The notes below the pieces were generated by a model, which did not search any database, had not been told where the DNA came from, and saw only the letters and a list, made by a program, of their open reading frames with translations. The position numbers and the translations under genes are program-made. Positions 1-6,680 of a stretch of DNA of 12,943 nucleotides are shown here, in pieces (within the stretch, counting starts at the first letter, position 1; each line of letters begins with the position of its first letter). The stretch comes from Pseudomonadota bacterium (GTDB lineage: Bacteria > Pseudomonadota > Gammaproteobacteria > Natronospirales > REEB76): the NCBI GenBank assembly GCA_021779005.1, contig JAJYBN010000009.1:1-12943 (forward strand). The letters are read 5' to 3'.

Positions 1-1209
1 CTTTAACATCGCATCCAGTTTCTGCGCGTTTCTGGTGTAGACCAGTGCATTGATGCGCAAGCCCGGGATCATAGTGGACAGTGCACGTGCCAGTTCCAGG
101 TTGCCGAGATGCGCGCTCAGCAACAGCACGCCGTGACCCCCGGCCACCGCTACGGACAGCATTTCCCACTCAGGAAACGTCACTTTGATGCGCGATGGCG
201 CATACCAGGCCGCTACCGTGTCCAGGATTGAGATGGAGAACTGCATGAAATGCAGGTAACTGTTGCGTAATGAGCTGGATGTTCCAGCCGCCACCAGGAA
301 CTGTCGTGAAGCACGCCGCGCGCGTGGGTGTGTCAAGAAAAAATACGCGACCACCGGATACAGTACGGCAAGGCTGATATGGCGGCCGAGCATGCGATCT
401 ATGAAACCGATAAAACGCAAGCCCAGCAGGCTGCCGCGTTCGCCGATATGCGCCCAATTCTGATAGTGGTTGCGCGTCAGATTGCGATACAGCAGCTTCG
501 GAATCCGGGGCAGCATACCCAGTAACAGGCGGATGTGAAGCCAGATCATGCGCAGGTTGTCGGATAGCATCCGGAAATGCGATATACCATCCTGCGGATA
601 ATGCACCCGGGTCGGCAGAAATACACTTTCAGTACCGGCCCAGTACAAGCGTGTCATGATATCGGTATCGAAATCCATTCGCCGCCCGATGCGTACCTGA
701 TTGTTCAATGCCAGAGTCGGTGCGATCGGGTACACCCGAAAACCGCACATTGAATCGCGCAACTGCAATGACAATGTGTGAAGCAAGACCATTACATGCG
801 TGAGATAGCGGCCATAAAAGCGCAACGCCGGTATCGAATTATCATAGATGGGCGTGCCGGAGATCAGATGCCCGGGGTACTGGTGTGCGAGCGTGAGCAT
901 GACCGGAATGTCCGCCAGATTGTGCTGCCCATCGGCATCGATCTGCAAGGCATGGGTGAATCCGCGCTCCCCGGCACGGCTGATGCCAGCCATCATGGCA
1001 ACACCCTTGCCCCGGTTTTGAGGCAGAGTCAGGCATTCGACCCGTGGATTGCGGCCAGTGATGGTTGCCAGTGTATATTTTGTGATGGCATCGCTGCCAT
1101 CATCCACCAGGATGCAGGGCATGCTGTTGGAAAGCAGGGTAGTTACGATCTGATCCAGGCAGGTGTGGTGATTAAACACCGGTATCACGGCGCAGGCTTT
1201 GAAGCTCAT
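1..1209 (-). CDS. Glycosyltransferase family 2 / LpxL-type acyltransferase fusion, APE cluster (partial, C-terminus off window)
   Basis: This frame stays open from the ATG at 1209 to the left edge, giving 403 codons with no stop, so the C-terminus lies outside the window. The N-terminal part is a GT2 glycosyltransferase: a start reading FKACAVIPVFN, DDGSD at 36-40, NRGKG at 65-69 and the metal-binding DAD at 91-93 in QIDADGQH. From about residue 280 it becomes an LpxL/HtrB-like acyltransferase, with HLGNLE at 367-372 giving the catalytic H-x4-D/E motif. Such two-domain proteins are typical of aryl-polyene clusters (ApeJ position), where they probably help attach the polyene to a lipid or sugar-lipid anchor at the inner membrane; the exact acceptor is not known from sequence. 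The ATG overlaps the dehydratase stop in an ATGA arrangement, so translation is probably coupled. The missing part is probably the rest of the acyltransferase domain. Confidence 0.88.
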   Translation of the reverse strand, partial: MSFKACAVIPVFNHHTCLDQIVTTLLSNSMPCILVDDGSDAITKYTLATITGRNPRVECLTLPQNRGKGVAMMAGISRAGERGFTHALQIDADGQHNLADIPVMLTLAHQYPGHLISGTPIYDNSIPALRFYGRYLTHVMVLLHTLSLQLRDSMCGFRVYPIAPTLALNNQVRIGRRMDFDTDIMTRLYWAGTESVFLPTRVHYPQDGISHFRMLSDNLRMIWLHIRLLLGMLPRIPKLLYRNLTRNHYQNWAHIGERGSLLGLRFIGFIDRMLGRHISLAVLYPVVAYFFLTHPRARRASRQFLVAAGTSSSLRNSYLHFMQFSISILDTVAAWYAPSRIKVTFPEWEMLSVAVAGGHGVLLLSAHLGNLELARALSTMIPGLRINALVYTRNAQKLDAMLK

Positions 1210-1556
1210 ATCGCAGTTCCGAAGTGCAGTGAGCCGCTTGAATAGCTGGTAGTGGCGTCACGGTACTCGTAGCGGAGTTTGTGTAAGTCCGCACTGGGTG
1301 TCAGATGCAGTGTCAGATGCTTGCCCGGTACGATCGGCCGCTTGAATTTAACCTGTTCGAGTATATGCACGCCGGGGTCGTACCCATATATTTCGCAGGC
1401 AAAATGCACGGCCCACCCAATCTGCACCACGCCGGGCAGAATCGGTTGGCCGGGGAAATGACCCTCCAGCCAAGGACAGTCCGGATTAACCATAAAGTCC
1501 AGTTCACTGTGCGTAACATCGCGTCGCTGTGCAGTGATGATCGGCAAACCCTTCAT
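1206..1556 (-). CDS. FabZ/ApeI-like 3-hydroxyacyl-ACP dehydratase (hotdog fold)
   Basis: This 116-residue single-domain hotdog protein carries the dehydratase signature LEGHFPGQPILPGVVQIGWA at 30-49, in which H33 is the expected catalytic histidine. In the FabA/FabZ family this enzyme removes water from 3-hydroxyacyl-ACP. In an APE pathway the product would be the next trans double bond of the conjugated chain. It is shorter than housekeeping FabZ (about 145-150 residues), as expected for the small ApeI-type dehydratases of pigment clusters. Its ATG at 1556 overlaps the ligase stop (ATGA) and its own TGA overlaps the glycosyltransferase start, so it sits in a chain of coupled genes. Identity as a dehydratase is firm. 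Assignment to the APE pathway rests on the neighbours. Confidence 0.88.
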   Translation of the reverse strand: MKGLPIITAQRRDVTHSELDFMVNPDCPWLEGHFPGQPILPGVVQIGWAVHFACEIYGYDPGVHILEQVKFKRPIVPGKHLTLHLTPSADLHKLRYEYRDATTSYSSGSLHFGTAI

Positions 1557-2917
1557 GTCTGCTGATCGAACAGCTGTTGCAGCCCTTGGTACTCGATCTT
1601 GCCCATGTCGGTGTCAGGCAGCGTGTCTATGAATCGCCATTTGCGGGGAATCATAACGGGTTCATAATTGTTGCGCAGCCATGAGCGTAGCATCTCGCAG
1701 ACCGCTAACCTGCCGGATGCTGCCAGCGCAGCACGACCGTGTGCCTCCAGTACCACCACTGCGCCGATCAGCGGGCGGCGCCCTTGAATTAAAAGCAGGC
1801 GTGAATCCCGTACCCATTCATGGGCCATAAGATGCGCGCGCATTTCTCCCAGAGAGATGCGTTTGTCCGCGAATTTCACCACATCATCAGCCCGACCCAT
1901 CAGCACAAAGCGGCCGTCGCCGTCGCAACGTGCAAGATCGCCGGTCGGCATCCATTCGCCTTGCCAGGTACTGCCGGAGCGTACCCATAATCGGCTGCCG
2001 GCAGATTCTTCGCGTAGCATGATTTCCACACCTTGGATGGGTTGCCACTGCGTGCGTTCGCGCGGCCCTGACCACGCACGCCATGCGACACCGCCGGTTT
2101 CGGTGCTGCCATAGACTTCGATGGCGGCACGACCCCAACCGACAGCCAGATGTTCGGCCGCGTTATCCGGTAATGGCGCACCGGAACTGAAAACAGCAGC
2201 GACCTGAGCTGGCTGTGGCAAGGAGGATATATCGTCGATGCGGCTCAGGAATGCCGGACTGCTGATGATCACGCATCTGCCATATTTGGCCGCTGCACGT
2301 AAAGATGCCGTATGAAGGCACACACTGGTCAGGAATGGACGTCCGCAAAGAACTGGCCACAGGATTCGGAAGAGCAATCCATACAAATGATAATGTGGGA
2401 CAGTGCCAACCATCACTGCATTCCCAAGCAATCCGCCCCACTGAGATTCGAGGGTTTCAACCTCCCGACGCAATTGCGCAAACGTCTTGGGCACGCATTT
2501 GGGTGTGCCAGTGGAACCGGAGGTAAAGAATTCGATGCGCACCGTATCTTCGGGCAAGCGCATCTCAGTGGATGTGGAGGTTTTAGGTTCGCTGATCGCC
2601 ATTCGATCGATGTTGGGAAACCATTCAGGCCGGTCGCTAAGGACGGCGTCAATCCGCGCACCGGATGCACTGAGACTGCCCGCCTGTGGTGCCGGCGGCA
2701 CGACAATGACACGACCGCTGTTTGCCAGCGCCAACAAGCCAGCGGCAAACCAACTGCTATCTTCACAAATCAGAGCCCAACGCCGGGCAGGATGGCTGGA
2801 AAGCGCATCGCTCAAGCCGTTCACACGCCGCCAGAACGCCGCGCGATCCAGAATACCGCTTGCCTGAACTGCCAGTTTTACATTGTCAGCGGCCCGCTTC
2901 GAGAATGGTGCATTCAC
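1553..2917 (-). CDS. AMP-dependent acyl/aryl-ACP ligase of APE cluster (ANL superfamily)
   Basis: This is an adenylate-forming ligase. Numbered from the alternative ATG at 2929 (458 residues), the motifs are the P-loop TSGSTGTPK at 136-144, YGSTETGG at 273-280, TGDLARCDGDGR at 329-340, GRADDVVK at 345-352 and the catalytic lysine in DMGK at 441-444. It would activate an aryl or acyl acid as AMP ester and load it on the nearby carrier protein, corresponding to the ligase of APE clusters (ApeH position). At about 455 residues it is short for the superfamily (500-600), as is usual for these cluster ligases. I prefer the GTG at 2917 because it overlaps the preceding TGA as GTGA, matching the ATGA junctions downstream. 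The ATG at 2929 would overlap the upstream gene by 16 bp. Substrate cannot be read from the sequence. Confidence 0.87.
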   Translation of the reverse strand: MNAPFSKRAADNVKLAVQASGILDRAAFWRRVNGLSDALSSHPARRWALICEDSSWFAAGLLALANSGRVIVVPPAPQAGSLSASGARIDAVLSDRPEWFPNIDRMAISEPKTSTSTEMRLPEDTVRIEFFTSGSTGTPKCVPKTFAQLRREVETLESQWGGLLGNAVMVGTVPHYHLYGLLFRILWPVLCGRPFLTSVCLHTASLRAAAKYGRCVIISSPAFLSRIDDISSLPQPAQVAAVFSSGAPLPDNAAEHLAVGWGRAAIEVYGSTETGGVAWRAWSGPRERTQWQPIQGVEIMLREESAGSRLWVRSGSTWQGEWMPTGDLARCDGDGRFVLMGRADDVVKFADKRISLGEMRAHLMAHEWVRDSRLLLIQGRRPLIGAVVVLEAHGRAALAASGRLAVCEMLRSWLRNNYEPVMIPRKWRFIDTLPDTDMGKIEYQGLQQLFDQQT

Positions 2918-3495
2918 GCTGCAGCCCATTTGCGGCGCAGGTATGTGCGTACTACGTATTCACAGGCAAATACGCCACCTAACAGGAAGTAAACAATCAC
3001 GCCGTTATACAGAGACCAGACCTTGAAGGAGGCGGCGATTGCTGTATACAACGACACCAACGCGTTGCAGAGCAGCACGCCGCACCAGATCCAGGTGAGG
3101 TGACGGGTATATATCACACCCTGGGGCGGTAAATCGTGTTGTGCCATACGGGCTAAGCGTTCGGCAAGCGGCATGCGGGTGAACAGTGAGCCGAAGAAGA
3201 ACGCAAACACCAGCAAAGTGAGCAGCATGGGGTAGAGGCGTAAATACATCAGTTTTATGTCGGGCATCAGCACCAGCACTACAAGCGCCGCAACCAGCAT
3301 GCTAACGGCCAGACCGATAGTCAGGAACCGTTTTGTCTGATTTATCCATGCAGCGACCAGCAAGCGGGCAGCCAACAACAAAAACAATCCGGCCATAAGC
3401 AAGCTAGGCGAGAGATAATCGTCGGCAAAATAGATAGCCACCGGATAAATGAGAAGCGCGCCGACTACAAACAGTTTTATAGGGATACGCGTCAT
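2914..3495 (-). CDS. Multi-pass inner-membrane protein of APE cluster (COG4648-like)
   Basis: Read from the ATG at 3495 this is about 193 residues with five to six hydrophobic segments: the N-terminus KLFVVGALLIYPVAIYF, then LLMAGLFLLLAARLLVAAWI, LAVSMLVAALVVLVLM, LYPMLLTLLVFAFFFGSLF, a segment at WCGVLLCNALVSLYTAIAA and VIVYFLLGGVFACEYVV, ending in basic RTYLRRKW. No catalytic motif is visible. Membrane proteins of this size sit between the carrier protein and the ligase in aryl-polyene loci (ApeG position); their job is unknown. A longer reading starts at a TTG at 3633 that overlaps the ACP stop as TTGA, but its 46 extra residues are polar, low in family-like character, and precede the natural first membrane segment. 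I prefer the ATG, while noting that the TTGA overlap resembles the other junctions. Confidence 0.75.
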   Translation of the reverse strand: MTRIPIKLFVVGALLIYPVAIYFADDYLSPSLLMAGLFLLLAARLLVAAWINQTKRFLTIGLAVSMLVAALVVLVLMPDIKLMYLRLYPMLLTLLVFAFFFGSLFTRMPLAERLARMAQHDLPPQGVIYTRHLTWIWCGVLLCNALVSLYTAIAASFKVWSLYNGVIVYFLLGGVFACEYVVRTYLRRKWAAA

Positions 3496-3629
3496 TTGCA
3501 AACCGCCGGCGTTTGCCCAGTTGCTGTTTGCACTTCCTGTATAGCGCTGACCGTTTCGAATATCACTTAATCCACCAGTAATGTTCTTGATTTGATACCG
3601 GGCTAGGTTGGTGACCAGGCAGTCGCTAT

Positions 3630-3890
3630 TCAAGCATGCTGCTGGGACTGAATAAACTTGGCCAGATTTTCCACCGAATAAAAATGCTGACGAGTATCGG
3701 CTGAATTGGCATCCAGCTTTATCTGGTAGCGTTTCTGTATGGCGACACCAAGCTCCAGTGCATCGATTGAATCAAGCCCCAAACCATCACCGAACAATGG
3801 TGCCCGCGCATCGATGTCATCTGGCCTGATGTCCTCGAGGTCAAGCGAAGCGATGATGAGCTGTTTCAGTTCTTGGATTAGCGTATTCAT
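3630..3890 (-). CDS. Acyl carrier protein of APE cluster
   Basis: This is an 86-residue acidic helical protein with the phosphopantetheine attachment site GLGLDSIDALELG at 36-48, where S41 is the serine that carries the prosthetic group. It is distinct in sequence from housekeeping AcpP (whose core is DSLDTVE) and resembles the carrier proteins of aryl-polyene and related type II systems. It would carry the aryl starter or the growing polyene between the ligase, condensing enzymes and dehydratase. The chosen ATG at 3890 begins MNTLIQELKQ; an in-frame ATG three codons earlier is also possible. The start lies inside the preceding acyltransferase gene, giving a 50-bp overlap. Known APE loci usually carry two adjacent carrier proteins, but only one is visible here. 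Confidence 0.9.
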   Translation of the reverse strand: MNTLIQELKQLIIASLDLEDIRPDDIDARAPLFGDGLGLDSIDALELGVAIQKRYQIKLDANSADTRQHFYSVENLAKFIQSQQHA

Positions 3891-4662
3891 GGTTGGCAAG
3901 TTGTTGGCTGAAGAAATTTTCCAGGGTTTTTGTCAAGTGCCGGGCTGCGACCCCATAGGGAAGAATATCGCAGTGTCCCAGGGATGCGAGCGTCTGTGGA
4001 GGGTACACTTTTACCAGCAGCCGCCAGGGCCGGTCTGGAACCTGGTACCACTGGGTGTTTTTGATCAGTGCGGGCGGTGAACAGTGAATCATAACCGGCA
4101 TTATCTTGCAGTGACTGCGCAGCGCCACCTGCGCTACGCCGCGTTTGAAGTACAAGGGCTCGCCGGGTATCGAGCGTGTGCCTTGCGGGAACACGATCAA
4201 GGTGCGCCCGCTCTGTATTGAATTGATGCAGGCGTCAACAAAGCTGACCGAATCTTCATTGCTGATGTAACCGGCAGCTTTTGCGAATGATCGTATAAAA
4301 GGATTCCGCAGTGTTTTGCTTTTAACCACACAATCCGCATCTGGGAGCAATGAAATCAAGGCGACCACATCCAGATACATGGGGTGAGTTGCCACTACCA
4401 GCTGGCCTTGGGCTTGGGCCAGCCATTCGCGACCTTCCACGTCGACCCACCCCAGCCTCAGGGTTGCGATAGCGGCAAGCAGCGCGCGAAAAGCATAGCT
4501 GATAAAAACCCGGATACGTCGCTGGCGAGTAGCGGGCGTGGCCGGCCACAACAGCATTACCGGCAGCACCGTTGGAGTAGCGATCAGGCTGCAAATCCCG
4601 AAGCCGGCAAAACACAACCCTGTGCCGAGTGCCCGCCACCACATGTAAAGCTTAGCCAGCAT
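3841..4662 (-). CDS. PlsC-like lysophospholipid acyltransferase family protein of APE cluster
   Basis: This 273-residue protein has a hydrophobic N-terminal segment (about residues 11-40) and then a PlsC-type acyltransferase domain. It shows the catalytic H-x4-D motif as HPMYLD at 93-98 and the phosphate-binding motif as FPQGTRS at 158-164. The usual family motif is FPEGTRS, so Glu is replaced by Gln here. A second acyltransferase of this kind is a regular member of APE clusters (ApeD position). It may place the polyene, or a fatty acyl chain, on a glycerol- or sugar-based lipid at the cytoplasmic face of the inner membrane; the substrate is not known. It overlaps the chain-length factor gene upstream by 11 bp and the ACP gene downstream by 50 bp. 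Its last 12 or so residues, in the second overlap, are polar and probably not part of the core fold. Confidence 0.87.
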   Translation of the reverse strand: MLAKLYMWWRALGTGLCFAGFGICSLIATPTVLPVMLLWPATPATRQRRIRVFISYAFRALLAAIATLRLGWVDVEGREWLAQAQGQLVVATHPMYLDVVALISLLPDADCVVKSKTLRNPFIRSFAKAAGYISNEDSVSFVDACINSIQSGRTLIVFPQGTRSIPGEPLYFKRGVAQVALRSHCKIMPVMIHCSPPALIKNTQWYQVPDRPWRLLVKVYPPQTLASLGHCDILPYGVAARHLTKTLENFFSQQLANHEYANPRTETAHHRFA

Positions 4663-5404
4663 GTTCGCGCTCCAGCCGCCATATTTGCTGCACGCCTAAT
4701 TCAACCTCACCGGGTTCTTCCACTAGAAAGCGGATCAGGGCGGCTTCAGGCGATTGCTCAGCAGCGGTGAATACGTTATGGCGTCCCAGGCGGCAGCGCA
4801 ATGGCGCGTTGGCTGCCGGGGTGAGCAGCAGTGAGATGGAGAACGGGTGGACGGCGGCTTCATGAATAATCCCGCGATACAGGCTGGGCACGAGGTCATC
4901 CGTATAGGTGACTAACACCTGTTTGGCACCCTCAGCGATCATTGTTGCACCCTCCAGAATGCTCAAACCCAAAGTATCGAGGCCCGCCGCCATCGCGGTG
5001 GCGGCACTCCGGTCGCCACGGGCGATAGCAAACAGGCCCGCGACGCTGTTATTGACTGACAGGGTGAACAAGGTTGGCGATAGCAAGTCGTTATTCGCCA
5101 GTGAAGTCAGCAATTCCACAGTTCGATTCAAGGCCCCATGCCTTGACGCGAACACATACTGGACTGCAGCCAGTCCTTCGGCGCACGGCCAGGCTGTATG
5201 GAGGGCCATGCGTCCAAACCGGTCCAGCCGACGGCGCAATAATCCCGGCAAGTAGCTGATTTCCAGTCCCGCTTCTGGTGCGGGCGGCAATTTGCCGTTG
5301 AGCCAAGTTCGCCAATCTTGTTCACGGGTAATTCCCGGTGTCCAAGCCCGCCAGCGGGATATCCCGAAATAATCAGTAAAATCAACTTGTTGGGTTGATA
5401 ACAT
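4652..5404 (-). CDS. Beta-ketoacyl synthase-like chain-length factor of APE cluster
   Basis: This 250-residue protein matches the short ketosynthase-like family (Pfam Ketoacyl-synt_2 type) found at this place in aryl-polyene clusters (ApeC position). Recognisable parts are YVFASRHGALNRTVELLTSL at 83-102, SPTLFTLSVNNSVAG at 109-123 and VLVTYTDDLVPSLY further on. At the nucleophile elbow, where an active ketosynthase has a cysteine in a DxACSS-like sequence, this one reads VNNSVAG, so it has no catalytic cysteine. It also stops well short of the about 410 residues of a full ketosynthase. It is therefore best read as a chain-length factor that pairs with a catalytic KS encoded outside the window. 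The ATG at 5404 follows an AT-rich stretch with a TATAAT hexamer only a few bases upstream, so the true promoter is uncertain. It is the first gene of the packed operon. Confidence 0.85.
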   Translation of the reverse strand: MLSTQQVDFTDYFGISRWRAWTPGITREQDWRTWLNGKLPPAPEAGLEISYLPGLLRRRLDRFGRMALHTAWPCAEGLAAVQYVFASRHGALNRTVELLTSLANNDLLSPTLFTLSVNNSVAGLFAIARGDRSAATAMAAGLDTLGLSILEGATMIAEGAKQVLVTYTDDLVPSLYRGIIHEAAVHPFSISLLLTPAANAPLRCRLGRHNVFTAAEQSPEAALIRFLVEEPGEVELGVQQIWRLEREHAG

Positions 5405-5406
5405 GA

Positions 5407-5480
5407 GATTATATTTCTAACCAAATCCCCGTTTTCATTCTAGTTACCTACATCGCTCGAGCGGCTAGCACGAACGCCGC
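5407..5480 (-). promoter_or_regulatory. Upstream region of the APE operon with palindrome and hairpin
   Basis: The 152 bp between the PAP2 stop and the chain-length factor start contain a perfect 10-bp palindrome CGCTCGAGCG (5454-5463), an overlapping GCGGC/GCCGC inverted repeat with a 10-bp loop (5461-5480), and on the minus strand TATAAT ending four bases before the ATG. No good -35 hexamer lies 16-18 bp from that TATAAT. No run of T follows the hairpin on the minus strand, so it is not a classic terminator. The region may hold an operator or an attenuating hairpin, but the promoter itself cannot be fixed by eye. Confidence 0.3.
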
Positions 5481-5556
5481 ATTCTAATGGCGATTTTTTG
5501 TACCATGCAAGACATACACTGTCTGTGGCACTGATTTGGTTGGCTTTTTCGCCTCG

Positions 5557-6246
5557 CTATCCGGATTCGCCCGTACCCCGCAAAATGCCCAGACGCGGCA
5601 AAATATACATAAATAGCATGGTTACGCACAAACCCAGGGCCACACCCGACACAACGTCAACCGCCACATGTTGTTTGGTGGCCAAGGTGGAATAGGCAAT
5701 CAGAATGCACCAGCAGGCATTGAGCACCTGCAAGATGGGCGGCGCGGATATTTGCCTGAGCAAACGGTGCAACCAGATGGCGGTAAGAACCGCGAATGCC
5801 ACATGCAATGAAGGACATGCATTGCCAGAGGCATCCACTGATTTAAGAAAGGCGACAGAAGGATGCTGCGCCCAATCTACGTTTAGCTTAGGGATGACCG
5901 TCGGCCAGATAAGGAAAATCGCAAACCCGATCAGGCTCAGGAAGGTGACCGCGCTGAGATAGGGTGCCAGCTCGCGCCATTGGCTGAAAAGCAACGGCAC
6001 CAGTGAAATGTATAGCCATAAGGAGGCATAGGGAACGATGCTCCATGCTTGAAAACTGATCAAGCGATCAAGACCGGTCACTGGCATCACTGTGACTGGA
6101 AATACCGTGTGTTTAAGCAGCCAAAAATAGCCCATCATGAAAAATGTTATGTAGCCTGTGGTACCCAGCATCTTGAGCAACCAATGGGTTTTGATTCTGG
6201 ATGTGGCCTGTTTCAACCAGTTCATTTGTTGGGAGCATACAATCAT
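5557..6246 (-). CDS. PAP2_3-type membrane phosphatase (inositolphosphotransferase-like)
   Basis: This is a 229-residue integral membrane protein with about six hydrophobic helices. It carries the type 2 phosphatidic acid phosphatase motifs CPSLHVAF at 144-151 (second motif, catalytic His 148) and STLATKQHVAVD at 186-197 (third motif, His 193 and Asp 197). The usual first motif KxxxxxxRP is not evident, which, with the CPSLH form, fits the PAP2_3 / Aur1-like subgroup. Such enzymes remove or transfer phosphate groups on lipids at the outer face of the inner membrane. Next to two acyltransferases and a glycosyltransferase it may act on the lipid carrier of the polyene, but that is inferred from position. 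Three starts are possible: TTG at 6282, ATG at 6246, ATG at 6225. None has a strong ribosome binding site; I took the first ATG. Confidence 0.82.
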   Translation of the reverse strand: MIVCSQQMNWLKQATSRIKTHWLLKMLGTTGYITFFMMGYFWLLKHTVFPVTVMPVTGLDRLISFQAWSIVPYASLWLYISLVPLLFSQWRELAPYLSAVTFLSLIGFAIFLIWPTVIPKLNVDWAQHPSVAFLKSVDASGNACPSLHVAFAVLTAIWLHRLLRQISAPPILQVLNACWCILIAYSTLATKQHVAVDVVSGVALGLCVTMLFMYILPRLGILRGTGESG

Positions 6247-6413
6247 ATCTGGACAGCCGTTACTTTCAGCTATGAAATTCAAGCGCTCAATTTGTCAGCC
6301 TTTATCACCCTAGTCAGTGGAATTACTGGCGACACTACACTAGGCATTCGGGCAACTTTTCCTGACAAAGTCATAACATCATGCTCCTTTTCAGCAGGCC
6401 GCGAGAGGGGTAT

Positions 6414-6438
6414 TGAACTATTTCACTATGCTAGTTCA
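6414..6438. repeat. Inverted repeat TGAACTA-N11-TAGTTCA
   Basis: Two perfect 7-bp arms, TGAACTA at 6414-6420 and TAGTTCA at 6432-6438, are separated by 11 bp, so the half-site centres lie 18 bp apart. That spacing, nearly two helical turns, suits a dimeric transcription factor. It lies upstream of the PAP2 gene and of the larger inverted repeat. No specific regulator family is recognised. Confidence 0.4.
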
Positions 6439-6466
6439 GTGGCATTAAACGGGCCGGCGTTCTAGG

Positions 6467-6572
6467 CACTCCTAAAAATTGGGGACTCCAAATCCTGTCA
6501 ATCAGTAACTTCTTGATGAATCAGAACCTAAAATAGATTCAACATTGCAAAACCCCAATTTTGTGAGGAGCG
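6467..6572. repeat. 106-bp segment bounded by a long imperfect inverted repeat
   Basis: The left arm 6467-6484 reads CACTCCTA followed by AAAATTGGGG. The right arm 6553-6572 reads CCCCAATTTT, then GTG, then AGGAGCG. The inner 10 bp pair perfectly, and after a short 1-versus-3-nt offset the outer 7 bp pair with one mismatch. The 68-bp interior holds a smaller near-palindrome TTCTTGATGAATCAGAA at 6510-6526. No target duplication is evident at the flanks. This could be a small non-autonomous mobile element, a structured RNA, or a large operator. Confidence 0.5.
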
Positions 6573-6631
6573 CTTTAATTTAAAAGTATGCGATAGGGTG
6601 TGATGCAGTGATTTGTTTATAAGGGATTGGG

Positions 6632-6654
6632 ATGTTGGATCAACATAAGCTTAT
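6632..6654. promoter_or_regulatory. Two abutting operator-like palindromes
   Basis: ATGTTG-GAT-CAACAT (6632-6646) is a 15-bp odd palindrome with perfect 6-bp arms. It overlaps by two bases ATAAGCTTAT (6645-6654), a perfect 10-bp palindrome. Both lie just upstream of the IHF-like site and TATAAT hexamer, in a good position to control the flavoprotein promoter. The cognate regulator is unknown. Confidence 0.4.
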
Positions 6655-6664
6655 CAAGCACTTG
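6652..6664 (+). promoter_or_regulatory. Candidate IHF binding site
   Basis: TATCAAGCACTTG matches the IHF consensus WATCAR-N4-TTR at every defined position. It lies 16 bp before a perfect TATAAT and overlaps where a -35 box would sit, so IHF could bend or occlude the promoter. The consensus is loose enough that a chance match in a region of this size is unlikely but possible. The ihfB gene is in the same window, although that does not by itself prove a link. Confidence 0.4.
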
Positions 6665-6680
6665 CGCACGGCAGAAGCTG

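Noticed and set aside
778..1245. Plus-strand open frame of 155 codons
   Set aside because: It is antisense to the glycosyltransferase domain, whose DDG and DAD motifs make the minus strand the coding one.
2312..2992. Plus-strand open frame of 226 codons opposite the ligase
   Set aside because: It lies fully antisense to a gene with all ANL motifs, and its translation is low in hydrophobic order and has no family motif. It is a shadow frame.
6049..6465. Plus-strand open frame of 138 codons running out of the PAP2 gene into the intergenic region
   Set aside because: Most of it is antisense to PAP2; the rest has no recognisable protein character or ribosome binding site.
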